A DNA stretch of 64,000 bases from assembly GCA_003344405.1 (NCBI GenBank), contig NOWV01000124.1:62001-126000 (forward strand). The letters are read 5' to 3'. Origin of the DNA: Trichoplax sp. H2. Lineage: Eukaryota > Placozoa > Uniplacotomia > Trichoplacea. The notes under the pieces were generated by a model. It did no database searches and was not told the origin of the DNA. It was given only the letters and a program-made list of their open reading frames with translations. Made by a program: the position numbers and the translations under genes. Below, piece after piece: positions 23,112-36,101 of this stretch (positions within the stretch are counted from its first letter, which is position 1; each line of letters starts with the position of its first letter).

Positions 23112-24055
23112 CTAATTTATGTTAGTACGACGTAGATTTTTCAATATCTCATGAAATCTTTTGCGAATATTTCCATCAAATTTTAGATATTGAAGTGGAC
23201 TTATGACTGTAATGTTGCCAGCGACAGTCATAGATAAAAAGCATAGGGCAAATAGCCCTGGACTACTTCTTTGTATTTGTAACAGAGAGGTCCTAGCTGC
23301 ACCAATTGCGAGTAAGACTACGAAGAAAGGTAATGTGGCTAATACGTAAAAAGATGCGATACTAATTAACGATTTAACTAGCTTGATTTTATTAGATGCT
23401 TCATGATATATCTGCTTCAGCTGTTTGCCCGGGTCTAATATAATTTTTCTGAAACAGTATGATTCACCAAAATATAATGATAATAGCCATCGAAGGCAAT
23501 ATGTAATAAGAGACGGATATTGAAACCAGATACATTCCAACCGATACTGTCATGTTAGAATATTTGCATAAATATTCATTCTCATCCTGAGACTCAATGT
23601 AATGCGTATCAGGTATGGCTATTGATCCTAATAATAACCAAATAAATATTTCGCTAATAATAACAATCTGCTTTTTATTAGTTCTATAAAAGTTATTTAA
23701 CGGTCTAACGATGACAAAATATCGATGTATGCTAATTAAGCATAAATTAAAAACGAAACACCATATGAAATGTCGATGAATATTCCAGATATTTTGCATA
23801 CTGAGGCCATACTATAAGATTGATTCGCGCTTATTCCTAGTAGCGTTCCATTAGAAATGAGTCCCGATATATTCGATACTGCATCGGAAATAGCACAAAT
23901 TAGTATTAAATTATAAGTTATCTACGAAAGTATTTGTCGCTTGTAAAGATGTATATTATCAAAGTGTTGACAATTAATCCTACAATGGAGATAACCATCA
24001 TAATTGACGAAAAAATATTAAAAAGCTGAAAGCTAGATGTCGTAGTATTAGACAT
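23112..24055 (-). pseudogene. Class A GPCR pseudogene 2, copy of the 19.7-kb gene
   Basis: ATG at 24055 opens MSNTTTSSF and a TM1 ending YIFTSDKYFRR. A one-base loss near 23925 (CTTACGAAAG in the intact gene, CTACGAAAG here) breaks the frame before TM2. A further indel lies near 23757 in TM3, and the arginine of the TM5 YWRII block is a TGA stop near 23464. TM6-TM7 continue to 23112 in another frame with SPLQYLKFD. At least two frameshifts and a nonsense codon make it non-functional; the remaining protein similarity to the 320-aa gene is very high, so decay is fairly recent. Confidence 0.9.
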
Positions 24056-25087
24056 TGCCACACTAGAATGATCAGATAATCTGGCTAAGCTTATTTGACA
24101 GATTATCACTAAGAAATGTATATATATATATAAATAAGATCTTGCTTGAATGAAGTCTCGTAACATAAGTTAGCAGCAAAACTTTGTGTTCCTCTTATTT
24201 AAGCGATGCCGATGAATCTGTTACCTGTTTGAATTATTAAACGGTCAGCATAAGGAATTTTAATTATAGTACATTCCAAAACTCATTGATGCTAAATTTT
24301 TTAAAGACTGGAATAAATCAATTTAGACTGGTAGATGGTCGATTTCTCTTCCGAAATAACCCTAAAATAACTTCAAACTTTATAGCGTACGCATAAAAGT
24401 TAAATTATTTTTTAGATTCATTTCTCTTTCTAGACTTACCGTCCTGTACGAAGTAAATCTTTCTAAATCGCCCCTAAGATCATCGCGACTGCCTTAACAT
24501 AACTGTTAAAGTTGCTACTTGATCAGGCTATTAAAGTAATTGAATCTGAATTATAAATTTAAATACGAAATTCTTTACGGAGGTATGATTTTGCTGTTAA
24601 ATTTTTTCTGAGGAGATGTCATCATCATTATTGATAAAGACATTAGCTAATGATTAAAGCAAAACTAATTTTCTGAAATTGCCGATACCTTAAAATTGAG
24701 ACTAGACTGCGTTTTTTAATGCGGCCAACGATAATTAGAAATTTTTGTCATAAAACTAACATGCAAAATTATACAGAAAGCTTGATTATTGTTTTTACTA
24801 TTCTTCTCTGGTACAAATATATCAGAACCAAGATAGTTGTAACTAGCAAAAAATAAAAAGAATGAAAATCTCTTACCGCTACTATCTCTATAAAATATGG
24901 GGATTGACAGTTTCAATGTAATCTTACTAACGATACGGGAACCAATACCCCTTGAGCACCGATTGATTAACATTGTTATTTAGAGATAGATATTAAGGCT
25001 CATTAAAAGCTACATTATTGTTTACATTTCATTAATATTTACAGCTGTCGAAATTATTATTTGAAATAATTAAATAGTAAATACGCA

Positions 25088-25200
25088 GAAAAATAGAAAT
25101 AGAAATAGAAATAGAGAATAAGTCTAGTTTGAAGCTTAGATGAAAGTGTATATATATATATACTATAGTGTGTATGTAGTGCATGTATGTGTCATGTCAT
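25088..25200. repeat. Microsatellites (AAATAG)n and (TA)n
   Basis: About four AAATAG units at 25090-25115 are followed by a short TA run near 25147-25163 and a GTATGT-rich tail. This block is absent from duplication unit 1 at the homologous place. A shorter TA run also lies near 24119-24132. Confidence 0.7.
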
Positions 25201-25345
25201 GTTAAATAGAAATTAAAAGTAAAAAAAATTGGTATTGACCAAGGCTTTTAGATCTTCTTTAGCTTACTTATTGAATCATTCGGTATTAAACTGTATCATA
25301 TTGTAATTGAAATCGATACAATACGTGTCGAAATATGATGGTTTG

Positions 25346-27164
25346 ATTTCAGTCACTTCACATTTTTCTCAAGCATGCCTTATATTATTAGAAGATACGA
25401 ATCACATTTATCTATTCACATTTGCGTATGTGCAATATTTATTGGTCGGTACCCGGTTAAACCAAACACTTAAATTTTTTATTAATATTTCATATGAATG
25501 TAATGTCATATATTGGAGATTTTAAATTTGTTAAAAGGATTTTTCATCAATCATAATTATGTATCATTTGTATACTTTTATACTATCACTTAATCATCTC
25601 GACTATTTATAATCGTATTATAATTCAAGTTTCTCATACTGTAACTGATAATGATCACCTAATAGGGTGCTTATTAACTTTGTGTTAAGAAGAGGATATT
25701 GAATATAAAATCATAGAACGTTTTAGATAATTACTATCGTATAATTATTTGATTTAAAACTACAATAAACACCCAATCCTAGTTTATTCGGCTTATCGAA
25801 TCTACTTAGCAAGACTTTGGATATTATAAACAGTAACCATTCAATTTTACGTATGGTTAATCACTGCAATATTATTTTATACAAAAAGAGCATTTACAAT
25901 AAATCTTAAATCTTAACACACTATCAATATACCTACAGCAGCACAAACACTGTCCGGAAAACTGCTTGTAGGTCTGTAACTTAAAATCGACATGGCCACA
26001 GCCGGCCTATTCGATTTTGTTTCTAGGCAAGCGAATACTATTGGCCGAGCATAGGTTTCTACGAGATAAGTTGTCAAATTCATCTATTTGGAATCCGAAG
26101 ACAGATTCTTTCTAAAGTAATTTAGGGTTGCCATAATGAATGATACACCCGCAATTTTAGCCTCTGAAGGATATATTAATTATGATTAAACTGTAGTAAA
26201 GGCCAATAGAGTTGTTACTGTTGTTAGCTATTCAAGTCTATTTTGTTATATTTATTTCTATCGGTAACATCATTCAATCTTTCTTTTTCAATCTCCTTCA
26301 CCTATTAAACTCTTTTGTAATCATGCTCACTGCTACAAGCTGCAATTGATCTTTTCTTTTTGTATCATATTAATGTTATTTTGACTCATTACATACCCGT
26401 ATACTAACAGAACTTGCTGAATAATCTATTCGTAATACTTCCCGTAAATATGAGGCTATTATAGAGAATAAAAGAATTATCTTTGAGCTACAGTCCGTAA
26501 GTAGGAAGAAAGTATAAGCTTAATTTGCCTATCAAGGCCTTATTTGCGTGCATCTCTCTATTCTGATGAATTTTCCATCGTTGGAAGACTATACAACACA
26601 GCAGTTGCTTACTAAAGCAAGCTTTACACATACTTTAATCTTAAAGATATAGAAGTTATTAATATTCCGATAGTATTACCAGAGTATTTTTGTTTAAGCA
26701 TACTTAATCAAGAGAAAGTAAGCCCATGTAAAATCTTGCTTATTTCAATTCAGTTAAATAACAGCACCATGCTAAATATTCAGGTTAGAATTAGATGCAT
26801 GTAATAGTTTCGAAAAAGTGAAGTCACGTTATCCTACAATACTTACATTATAATAGATAATAAATTTTATTCAGCCGATTTTAGAATTTCTACCAAAATC
26901 ACATTACGCCTTCATATAATTTACAAGTATACATTCAATTACGAACTGTTAAGAAATTCTGATAAATCTACCAATAAAAACTCAAATTTAAATTCAAAAC
27001 TTATTTTTCAGGGTGATAATCTATTGCTACTCACGGACAAAGAACACAATTACGACAAAACAATAAAATTTTCAATGTATAAAAAAATTGGAAGGAATTA
27101 AGTCTCATAATTAAATTTTGTACGTCTAAATATAAATTTATGACGTATGATCTTTAAGATTTAA
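25346..27164. other. Spacer, nothing recognised
   Basis: Non-coding AT-rich sequence between the second duplication unit and the 3' end of the 27.2-kb receptor gene. No array homology, no LTR ends, no open frame with a recognisable domain. Confidence 0.4.
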
Positions 27165-28130
27165 TCATCTTATCCAATTCCGTCTTCTTCTCGCGCTTCG
27201 AAGACTTTTTATCATTTCACGGAGCCTTCTGCGAATATTTCCGTCAAATTTCAGATACAAAAATGGATTAATAACGGTGATATTACTGGTTGTGGATACA
27301 GCAAGCATACATAACGCAAATAATACTGGATTTCTACTTTGAATTTGAGCGAAAGATATTCCAGCTACACCCATTCCAAACATGACCACAAAATAAGGCA
27401 GAGTAGTTAATACGTGGCATGTTGAGATGCTAATTAGTGATTTAATTAATTTCTGCCTACTAGATATATCCTGCTGTGACGGTTTCAACGGTTGCCCTGG
27501 TCGTACGTAATTCCTCTGAAATATTATAATTCGCCAATATGTAACTATAATAACCATTGAAGGTAAAGTATAGTACACGAACGTTAAGGATACTAAGTAT
27601 ACAGAAATGGAAGTCGTCACATTGGGGTAATCACACATAAATTCATCATCTTGACGAGGTTGAAGAAAAGTCATATCAGGCAATGTTACTGCTACGGAAA
27701 TGATCCAAATGAATACTTCACTGACGATAAGAATCTGACGTTTATGAACCAGGTAAAAATTATTTAACGGTTTCACGCAAGCAAAATAGCGATCGATGCT
27801 AATTAAGCACAGATTCATAATTGATATACCATACGATGTATAGACAACAGCGCCTGATATTTGACACATAGCTAGCATGCTGAAGGATTGATCTGCATTT
27901 TTGGCCAATAGTATTCCAGTAGAAATAAGAGAAGATGTATTGGATATTCCATCAGAAATAACACAGATAAGCATTAGGTAATACGTAGTTTTACGAAAAA
28001 ATTTGTCAGTCAAAAAGATATATAGTAATAAAGCATTGGCTATTAAACCAATCACGGATATGCTGCCAACGGTTATTGCAATGTATGCATACAGTTGACG
28101 ATTTTCACTGGTTACGTTAGATTCTTCCAT
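27165..28130 (-). CDS. Intact intronless class A GPCR, 321 aa (subgroup B)
   Basis: All core motifs are in place: glycosylation site N5, N1.50 at N31-32 region (IANALL), D60, C89 with C166, DRY at 113-115, W142, CDYPNVT with glycosylation site N170, P190, Y198, TLP at 243-245 and canonical NPFLY at 288-292. This is one of the best-preserved receptors here and a reasonable reference for the family. The tail RSARRRRNWIR is strongly basic, unlike those of its neighbours. The first ATG sits just after an in-frame stop region. Confidence 0.94.
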   Translation of the reverse strand: MEESNVTSENRQLYAYIAITVGSISVIGLIANALLLYIFLTDKFFRKTTYYLMLICVISDGISNTSSLISTGILLAKNADQSFSMLAMCQISGAVVYTSYGISIMNLCLISIDRYFACVKPLNNFYLVHKRQILIVSEVFIWIISVAVTLPDMTFLQPRQDDEFMCDYPNVTTSISVYLVSLTFVYYTLPSMVIIVTYWRIIIFQRNYVRPGQPLKPSQQDISSRQKLIKSLISISTCHVLTTLPYFVVMFGMGVAGISFAQIQSRNPVLFALCMLAVSTTSNITVINPFLYLKFDGNIRRRLREMIKSLRSARRRRNWIR

Positions 28131-30899
28131 CCTAAAATATTTTTAAAGAAACAAAATTGTTGTACTGAAAAAATGGATATGCCAAAATAGCCGTCGAAGA
28201 TTTACAAAGATCTTCAAATTTATGGAAATGCAGGATCTTTTATTTGCGAATAGCTTTCTATTCTCCTTACCGAAACAACCCCTAAACAATCCCTACTAAT
28301 TTAAATTAATGACTTTAATAACAGATATTTTTGTGCAAGTAGCTAACCTTAATCTTTTTCAGTTTTACTCATTATTGAATTAATTATTAAAAATATCTTC
28401 TTTTAAAATTGATCTTATCTCTTTTTCTATTCGAATGATGATGTCATAACGTGTTTTTTCTAATAGAACAACCATCTGTACTTTTTTGTATTGTGTTTCT
28501 AGTCCACTCATATATTAAAGGGTGACTACATAGACTTTATTTCTACTACTCCTACAACTTCCGGCAATTTAGTTGGGGATTGAATTGAAGTTATCATAAA
28601 AGATTCTTTTAATACAGTAACTTTTAATTGTTTATAATGCTTTCTGAGAAGAAATTACTGCAAAGTCACATCCTTATAACAATATGGACGGTTTACTCGT
28701 ACAAAGAATAATATCCCATATAAAAGCTATCTATTTAAACAACGTAAGGATAAAATATATAGACGTAACTTAAAAGTCGGTACATGATATTTATGATATC
28801 ATAAAGAAAGATTATTGAATTGAAGTGTCTGCTGCAGATATATCGTAAATTGTTTTTATTATAAAATGACCGAAGATTCTCGAGTATGGCTGCGAATCAA
28901 CTAGCCGGTCTATTTCACGTTACTCTAAACCGTGGTTTGCTAATTCCTTAGGTTTTGTATTAAGTAATTCTTCACGTTGTCACTCAAAATTTACATATCT
29001 TTCTTCGAGACCAATATGTAAGCAAAAACAACTCTGGTACTAAGACATATAGATCTTTTATCACTATTACCGTGTTATTTCACTGTTCGAATAGCTTTGT
29101 GGTTGCAGCTTATAAGGCAAGGTCTATCATCATAATTCTAAGTAAAATAGTGAAAGGATTATCGTAAATATTGTAAGGTCGGCTGATATACGCACATTTG
29201 ATATCAATGGCTATCAAGCTTATCAAAGTAATAAATAATGAAATGCTAGTTCAAAATAGTTGAATATAAGAGCGATCTAGCGCAAAGTAAGATTAATTAT
29301 AGTTACTAGCGGCTGGTTAAAATATACCATAATTGAGCCACTACTTTACTTAGAATAATTATAGTTCAAGAAATATATCCCAATAAAGAAAGATAAATAG
29401 ACTAAATTTGTTTACAAGTATGATGATTTTTATATAAAAAGCTCTGCCATTACTGTTCTTCGTTGTGTGCCTATTGCATGATTTCTTATTAAGAAGGTAT
29501 TTTTAGTCAGTACGGTACGGAAACTTTTGTTTTGTATTGCTTTGTCTCATAAATTAATTTGCAACAATCACATACAAGTAATTGTCAGCAACAAAAACGT
29601 TTCTAATCAGAATGTTATCTGTAATTAAGTATAGATGAGAGCAAAATAGTACCGAAATAATAATAAAGCAAAGCAGCCTAGTAAACGAAGTTATGAATAA
29701 AAAAAATAGTAACAATGAACATTAATCTTTCATTAGCATAAAGTGTAGCAACTTTATTCAATTAATATCATCTCAAAATGAACACAATATTACGATTCTG
29801 CCTGTCGGCTGTATATGAAAACCAGCGGGAGCAATATATGCAGCCTATAATACACCTTTTGAGAATAAATTATAAGTGAGTGATAAATTAGTTAGACGGA
29901 GATAAATTTTCGCTATAGGAGAAATTTCAATTGATCTTTAGCGATTCAGGTTAATACTTATCCAGACACTATCTTTTATCTTGAAGATTAATTTTAAATC
30001 ATTTGCAAATATAAACCTATCGTTTGAATAAATTTAACATTTTGCACTAAATTTTGATATTTTGAAAGAACTTCTTGTTACTCTTGGTCTTTTATTGTAA
30101 CAATAAATTGATAATCCAGTAGAGCTTGTAAGATAACAACTTATTTTTCCTAGATATGCTATCTAGGTCCTAATCAACATCCTTACAGAATAACTGCCGA
30201 AACATACTCTTAATAAACAAGCATATTGAATATGATAGCTCTTAGCGATACAATCACTACAACAACCTTAGTACTTCGTAACACTTCTGTTACCTGTTTT
30301 ACATTTAAGTGCGTAATTCGGAACAAAGTGCATCATCGCTCATTGTACCGGTTGAAGAGCAGCTGCGTAATTAGCTCAACAGCTATTTTCTAAAAGAGAT
30401 TACTATTATTAACACTTTCATCAAGTCAGTTACGCCTTAGATTAGCAAAACTTAAGATAACGCGGTAGTAAAATTGAATTTGATTATTATATGTACTAAA
30501 ACATTTCTTTCATGCTAGCAACTCTTTTGCTTATCCAATAAGCTTTCGATACATTATGATAGTATCAAACATTGAAGTTGAATCTCAATTTTTGCCAGCT
30601 TTAAAGGTATAAAATCACTAATTTGCTATAAAAGATGAACCATATGACATAAATTTGTAAAATTTAACATTTCCTTTAAATATATTTCATTATAATCTTA
30701 GGGCAGATGACAGCAAGCAATTCTTTCAATTTGAATAGCTAAAATATTATATTGGAATTCCTTAAAATCTCCTAAAATTATTGCAATTATTTATCTTGGT
30801 TAGATCTTGATCATTAATTCAATTAAAATGCTTAATTAAAACTTCAGTTCTAGTGGATTTATTTTTGTAATTTCATAATTGCTTGCACCAATGCTGCAT
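28131..30899. other. Spacer, nothing recognised
   Basis: Upstream region of the 27.2-kb receptor gene followed by featureless AT-rich sequence. I checked for the receptor hallmarks (reverse-complement DRY and NPFLYLKFD codings) and found none. Confidence 0.4.
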
Positions 30900-31323
30900 T
30901 GTTACGAGCTAGGAAAAGCCCTAACTCGTAACAAGGATTGAGAGAGTGATTTCTACCCTTTACTACTGTTATTTGGAATGACAGACAATTGGTATTCCAA
31001 GACAGATACGGTTTAACACCAAGAGACCTTCAATACTTGCTAGAAAATCATAATCTAATTTATTGTCAGCGAACTTGCCGTTTATATAGGTTTCGGATCT
31101 AAAACCGGTTTAGCTACACAAGTCACCTCGTCTATTAGAAATTAACTAGATTAATACCCTAAAGAGATTCTAACTGTACAGATTAGATACAGTCTAATCC
31201 TATTGAAAATAATGTAACAGTATCGAAATAATCAATGCTTATTAATAGTTTAACAGATACATATAAATTTATCCTACTAAGACAATTCCTCTAAACATAG
31301 GAATTGTACTTTGAACCTTAACA
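30900..31323 (+). mobile_element. Candidate LTR with terminal hairpin
   Basis: It starts TGTTACGAGCTAGG, whose near-perfect reverse complement CCTAACTCGTAACA follows within 20 bases. Similar hairpin starts are seen at other LTR-like boundaries here. A possible end is CCTTAACA at 31323, followed 3 nt later by TGGAGGTGATAG, which could be a primer-binding site. The flanking 5-mers do not match, so the right boundary is uncertain. A TATATAGG sits near 31085. Confidence 0.35.
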
Positions 31324-33139
31324 ACTTGGAGGTGATAGAAATAATCCAGTTTAGCTGGTTGGCAATTACTATTTTAGTCTATGTTATCCTAAATTAAGGA
31401 TATCAACTGTTAACCACTAAAATTACAATTGGGGAGGCCGTAAAACATTTCTGATATATAAACATATAAATAGAACGTAAAATAGAAATAAAATATACAT
31501 CACGAAGATTAATTTAGTGACATGTACAAGTAAATTATCAATTTTATAATCCATACGGATTTAGAAAAATATTTAATATCCTATTCAAATTATATAAAAG
31601 TCGCTATTTATGAAAAGAAATATTTATATCAATCCTTAATTTGCTAGCTACCATTCTCTGCCAATAATAAAGAATACTTTATTGTATCATAGCATGCATA
31701 TACAGTAATAAGAGAAAAGTTTTCAAACCAAGATAACGTGAATTTCTGGTAATGAAGGTGTTGCATTTTCGAAACTCTTCTACTTTGTAACAAGGAAGAT
31801 TTGAATGAAATCTCCAGACGAGTCCAATAGAGCTAGAGTATTGAACTAATCTGTATTGTTCTTACTAACCTTTATACAGTAGGATAAGGCTAGCAGTTTA
31901 CTTACGTCATATTAAATATACTAACAAATGCAATAACATTCTTACAAATAAGGTAATAGCCGATAATTAATCTATAACAAATGATAACATATCAGGAATG
32001 TATTCAGGCTAACATTTCATTTATAACCTTTTCTATGGGCTTACATACTGTAAATTTATGCCTAAGTGGTTATGATACTGTAGTCAAACAAAATGATTTT
32101 AAGTTATAGTGAACTTATAATATAGAAGCTGTATTAGCATAACTAACGAAAATCTGTTTCGTAACAGAAGGTTATTAAAATTTTTTCCAGAATATCAAAG
32201 AATTAAGAATAGATTGCAAGTCAATTTCGCTCGTGAGTGAAAGCTGCGATTAACAACGTATATAAGAAATTTTCGTAAACTTTTCAGTGATGAATATAGT
32301 CTGTGATAGATGCAATAGCGATAATAACTTATAGAAATCATGAAACCAAGACGAATTAGAATTTCTATTCATCATGTATAATTATGGTCTTGTATAAATC
32401 TGAATGATTATTAATTTACTAATGAACTTTAATCCATTGCACAAATATTTTAGAGGTCACGAATTCCTTATTAAAATACAATTTATCCCTATTATTATTC
32501 CAACCATCGAAACATTGCAATAAACAATGAAATCTTTACCCTGAAAAATTAAAGATAATTATCTCATTAAAATTTTAAGAAATAAAGAATCTGCTACATC
32601 TAGTATCTCCTCGCTGAAATCAAGCCTTGTAATCAATCATTACACATAATTTATGGTACCATACGATATAAGGTAAGTTTTATTCAAATACTAGAAAACA
32701 ATAACTAGTTCGATCCAACAAACACCCTTGGATAACGGACGTTAAATTCTTTTAAATCATTAAACGAGAATATCAACTGGGAAACTTTTATCCGTAAAAA
32801 GTAATTTGGTAAAAGATAATTTAGTTTCTCATACTTACTTGTATTAACCAGCATTATCTGTATTAATAAGTTATTGTTCTTTTAGCGTTACGAAAATATT
32901 GATTGAATGCTAGAATTTTATAAATATGCTGTTGATCATTTTATATTATAAGTAATAACTTATCATAATTCACGACACTTAGAGAAAATTAGAAATAAAA
33001 CTTCAGGTTGAATAGAAGAGAAAGCTTACCATTTCACCTATCAATCAATTATTATAGTGCCTTATTTATTTACTTCTTCTATCAAGGTACCAACTATTTA
33101 AATTTTTAATCACTTTATCGAAGTTTTGAAAGACACAGG
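31324..33139. other. Spacer, nothing recognised
   Basis: Could be internal retroelement sequence downstream of the 30.9-kb LTR candidate, but no gag, protease or polymerase coding was seen. AT-rich with many stops. Confidence 0.3.
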
Positions 33140-33421
33140 TGTCACAAAACAACTTTCGTAATCGTTCCTGAACTAAACTATCTACTCTTAAGGTTCCCCG
33201 ACTAACTCCGGAAATCCTTAGTAAAGGAAAACTAACTTATTCCTATGTTATACAAAACGATTCCAACGATAAATTTAGGTTATTAAATATTTTATTAATA
33301 ACTATTACAATTTAGTACCAGTGTACTCTAGGGTAGCCTCAAAGGAACTGAGATTAAAAATTAATAAACATTCGCAATTTCACTACTAGCCACTTATCAT
33401 GGAGCATCAAGTTCCGTAACA
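33140..33421 (+). mobile_element. Short solo LTR-like element
   Basis: 282 bp from TGTCACAAAACAACTTTCG to GTTCCGTAACA, flanked by ACAGG (33135-33139) and ATAGG (33422-33426), a 4/5 match suggesting an aged 5-bp target duplication. The start resembles those at 54277 and 58038 (TGTCACAAAC...). Confidence 0.55.
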
Positions 33422-34126
33422 ATAGGAAATCCAGATGTCCTTGAATTATCTTCTTTGTTAAAATTATATCATAACCGTTCAAATAGACATCATTATCGTT
33501 AAAATATCGCTATCTGTAATATTTTTTTCCAAATTTTCAAAATCTTAATACTAAAATTAATGGTAGATAAATATCATGAAAGTCAGAAAGATACTAGTAT
33601 CATCTTTGTGATGTAATTTTTAACCTAGCCTCTAATTCATCACAAATAAATGTTAACAAGTAATTACTGCACAGTATATAATTTATTGGCTTGCATCACA
33701 ACATTATGAGAAGCTAAAAGGTCATGTGCTGTTCGTGTGATCGCTTTATCTACAAATTTCATTTTAATCACCTTCATTTATATTACAGCTCATTTTCTTT
33801 GCAGAATAAATCCCAATTGACGCACAATTAACTTAAAATCGTCCATATTAAAAACAATAAAAGTTATAATTTTAAAAATATTGCGATGAAGCATTACTGG
33901 TGACCTACATAACCAGATCAATATAACAATAAATCATTACCCTACTAAAGGACTGGCCTATAATCAATTAATTGAAACGAAGCTACATATCACACTTTAT
34001 AGTTAATATTAATAAAAAGCTAAAATAATATTTTAGACCTCAAGACATAGATAGTGTTAATTCTGTAACTTCATTCCGGACAAAAGAACGCTTTTAACAT
34101 TTTTTACAGTTTTAATCTATGTCTAT
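33422..34126. other. Spacer, nothing recognised
   Basis: AT-rich sequence between the short LTR and the 21-bp repeat; no coding or repeat signal. Confidence 0.3.
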
Positions 34127-34252
34127 GCAAATTGCCTAGGCATTAACAAATTGCAAATTACACTTACAGCGTTTTGTAAATTGACTGGGCATAATACAAA
34201 CTAACTAGGCATTATTTAAATCGACTAAGTATTATACAAATTGCTTTAATGT
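34127..34252. repeat. Imperfect ~21-bp minisatellite
   Basis: About six degenerate units of the type AAATTGACTAGGCATTATAC follow one another (GCAAATTGCCTAGGCATTA, GTAAATTGACTGGGCATAAT, CAAACTAACTAGGCATTATT, AAATCGACTAAGTATTATAC and flanking weaker ones). Confidence 0.65.
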
Positions 34253-35144
34253 TTCAAGTTGACGATGCTAGAAGAACTGTATTTCTATATGTAATACATT
34301 TAATTTAATATAATCTTCTAAAATCTTACATTTTCTCCTTTCTTGCTATACAATATTCCTTAAAATCAAATTTCTGATGTATAAATTAAGCTCAACTATT
34401 ATGTATGTTTCCTTATTTAACATCATCAGTTTAGCAAAGGAAGCAGTGTTTTAACGAATACCATAGTAAACTGACGAAAGTCCTACTTCAAAAACTAATT
34501 CAGATAATTAATTAATATAAACACAATCAAAAAGTATAAATTTTATACTAAGTATAGCTCGAGAGAAATCTAGACATGTATGTTGTATAATGCCGTAGTT
34601 AGTATCCCATAGTTAATGAACTGAAAAGAGCTACAACTTGTATCAAAAAACATTATACTTTCTTCTGTTTTTATTATTATAACGATTTATATATCGATAA
34701 TATCTCCATCAGCATAATCTACGCCAACCGTTTTTAACTTATAAATATTATATGAGGCTAAAATGCTCCTTTAGAATGCAAATCTACTTACTGTTATGCC
34801 ACGCAAATATCAATCAAAATTTTTTTCCTTAGATAATATCGCAAATGTATTGTACTTATGTGAAACACTAGCATAGATTTATCGGAACTTACACGTACGA
34901 TATTCTAATTAGCAGTATTTGACGTAGATATGTTATCGTAATTAGAAAGAGACCATATCACATTTATCTATATCAAGGAAAGGCAATGAATGGTTTGATT
35001 AATTTTACATAAGGTATAAATAGGTTGGCAAGCTTGCAGATGATTAAAATACTAACGAAAATTCAGGCTAGTAGGAGTATTAATAAATAAAAAGCTTAGT
35101 TATTATAAATGTGACTCTATAATTCTCTTTCGTATCCATAACAT
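34253..35144. other. 3' flank of the 35.1-kb GPCR gene
   Basis: Non-coding; AATAAA-type sequences are common in this AT-rich DNA so no polyadenylation site can be singled out. Confidence 0.3.
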
Positions 35145-36101
35145 TCAAATTCTTTTATGATCTCCTTTATGACAACATTTAAGTATTTCTTTAAAATTTT
35201 TACGAATATTTCCATCAAATTTTAAGTATAGAAATGGATTAATTACTGTAATATTACTGGTAGAAGCTACAGCAAGTACACATATGGCAAATAATACTGA
35301 ACTCTTTTCTCGTACTTGCAATAGATTTGTTCTAGTTACACCAAATGAGAGCAAGACTACAAAGTAAGGAAATGTCAGTAAAACATAACTTAATGAGATG
35401 CTGATTAGCGATTTAATTAGCTTCCTTTTGCTTGCTTGTTCATATTTTAATTGTTTTATAGTTTGTCCTGGTCGCACGTAGTTTCGTTGAAATATTATAA
35501 TACGCCAATAAGCAATAGTGATAACCATCGAAGGCAATACATAATATACAACGGTATAGGAGACCAAGTATATTGAAATTGATATTGTCACATTAGGATA
35601 ATCACAAATAAACTTATCATCATCTGGAGCTTGAATAAATGCAATATCAGGTATCGTTATAGACGCTGATATTATCCAAATGAGTATCTCAACAATAATT
35701 ACAATCTTCTTCCTATAAACCCGATAGAACATATTGAGAGGTTTTACGAAAGCAAAATAACGATCGATACTAATTAAGCATAAATTCATGATCGATACGC
35801 CGTATGAGATGTAGACCACTACCCCGGATATACTGCATACTATTAGCATAGTATAAGACTGAGTGCCATGTTTACCTAGTAGCAAGCCAGTAGAAATGAG
35901 TGAAAAAATATTGGATATGCCATCGGAAATAACACAAATTAGCATTAAATAATACGTAATTTTGCGAAAGTATTTATCTGATATAAAGATATATAATAGC
36001 AACGCATTGCCCATCAATCCGACAAAATTTATACCGCTTACAACAACGGCAAAGTAAGTATATAATAGGCCATCATTAATTGTTGCATTCGAAGCTGTCA
36101 T
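35145..36101 (-). CDS. Intact intronless class A GPCR, 318 aa (subgroup B)
   Basis: It carries the canonical TM1 GN motif (G31-N32), which most neighbours have as AN. Other landmarks: glycosylation site N5, D60, C89-C166, DRY at 113-115, W142, CDYPNVT, P190, Y198, TFP at 243-245, NPFLY at 288-292. The tail has a Cys pair (C309-C310) suitable for palmitoylation after an amphipathic helix 8 (GNIRKNFKEILKCC). It is very similar to the 27.2- and 40.8-kb genes, and the three form the core of subgroup B. The start ATG lies 3 nt after ATCATTCTATC, a context recurring before other array genes. Confidence 0.94.
   Translation of the reverse strand: MTASNATINDGLLYTYFAVVVSGINFVGLMGNALLLYIFISDKYFRKITYYLMLICVISDGISNIFSLISTGLLLGKHGTQSYTMLIVCSISGVVVYISYGVSIMNLCLISIDRYFAFVKPLNMFYRVYRKKIVIIVEILIWIISASITIPDIAFIQAPDDDKFICDYPNVTISISIYLVSYTVVYYVLPSMVITIAYWRIIIFQRNYVRPGQTIKQLKYEQASKRKLIKSLISISLSYVLLTFPYFVVLLSFGVTRTNLLQVREKSSVLFAICVLAVASTSNITVINPFLYLKFDGNIRKNFKEILKCCHKGDHKRI

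Larger units (their letters stand above)
21361..25327. repeat. Tandem segmental duplication, unit 2
   Basis: Matches unit 1 (17259-21115). It includes the matching 3' flank of the receptor (GATTCTGATGATTTATGCAAG versus GATTCTGATGATTTCTGGAAG), the receptor copy (here broken) and the upstream blocks CAGCTGTCGAAATTATTATT and AGATCTTCTTTAGCTTACTTATTG. An AAATAG and TA microsatellite block (about 25088-25200) is present only here. About 0.65 kb between roughly 24230 and 24920 has no counterpart in unit 1. Confidence 0.8.
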
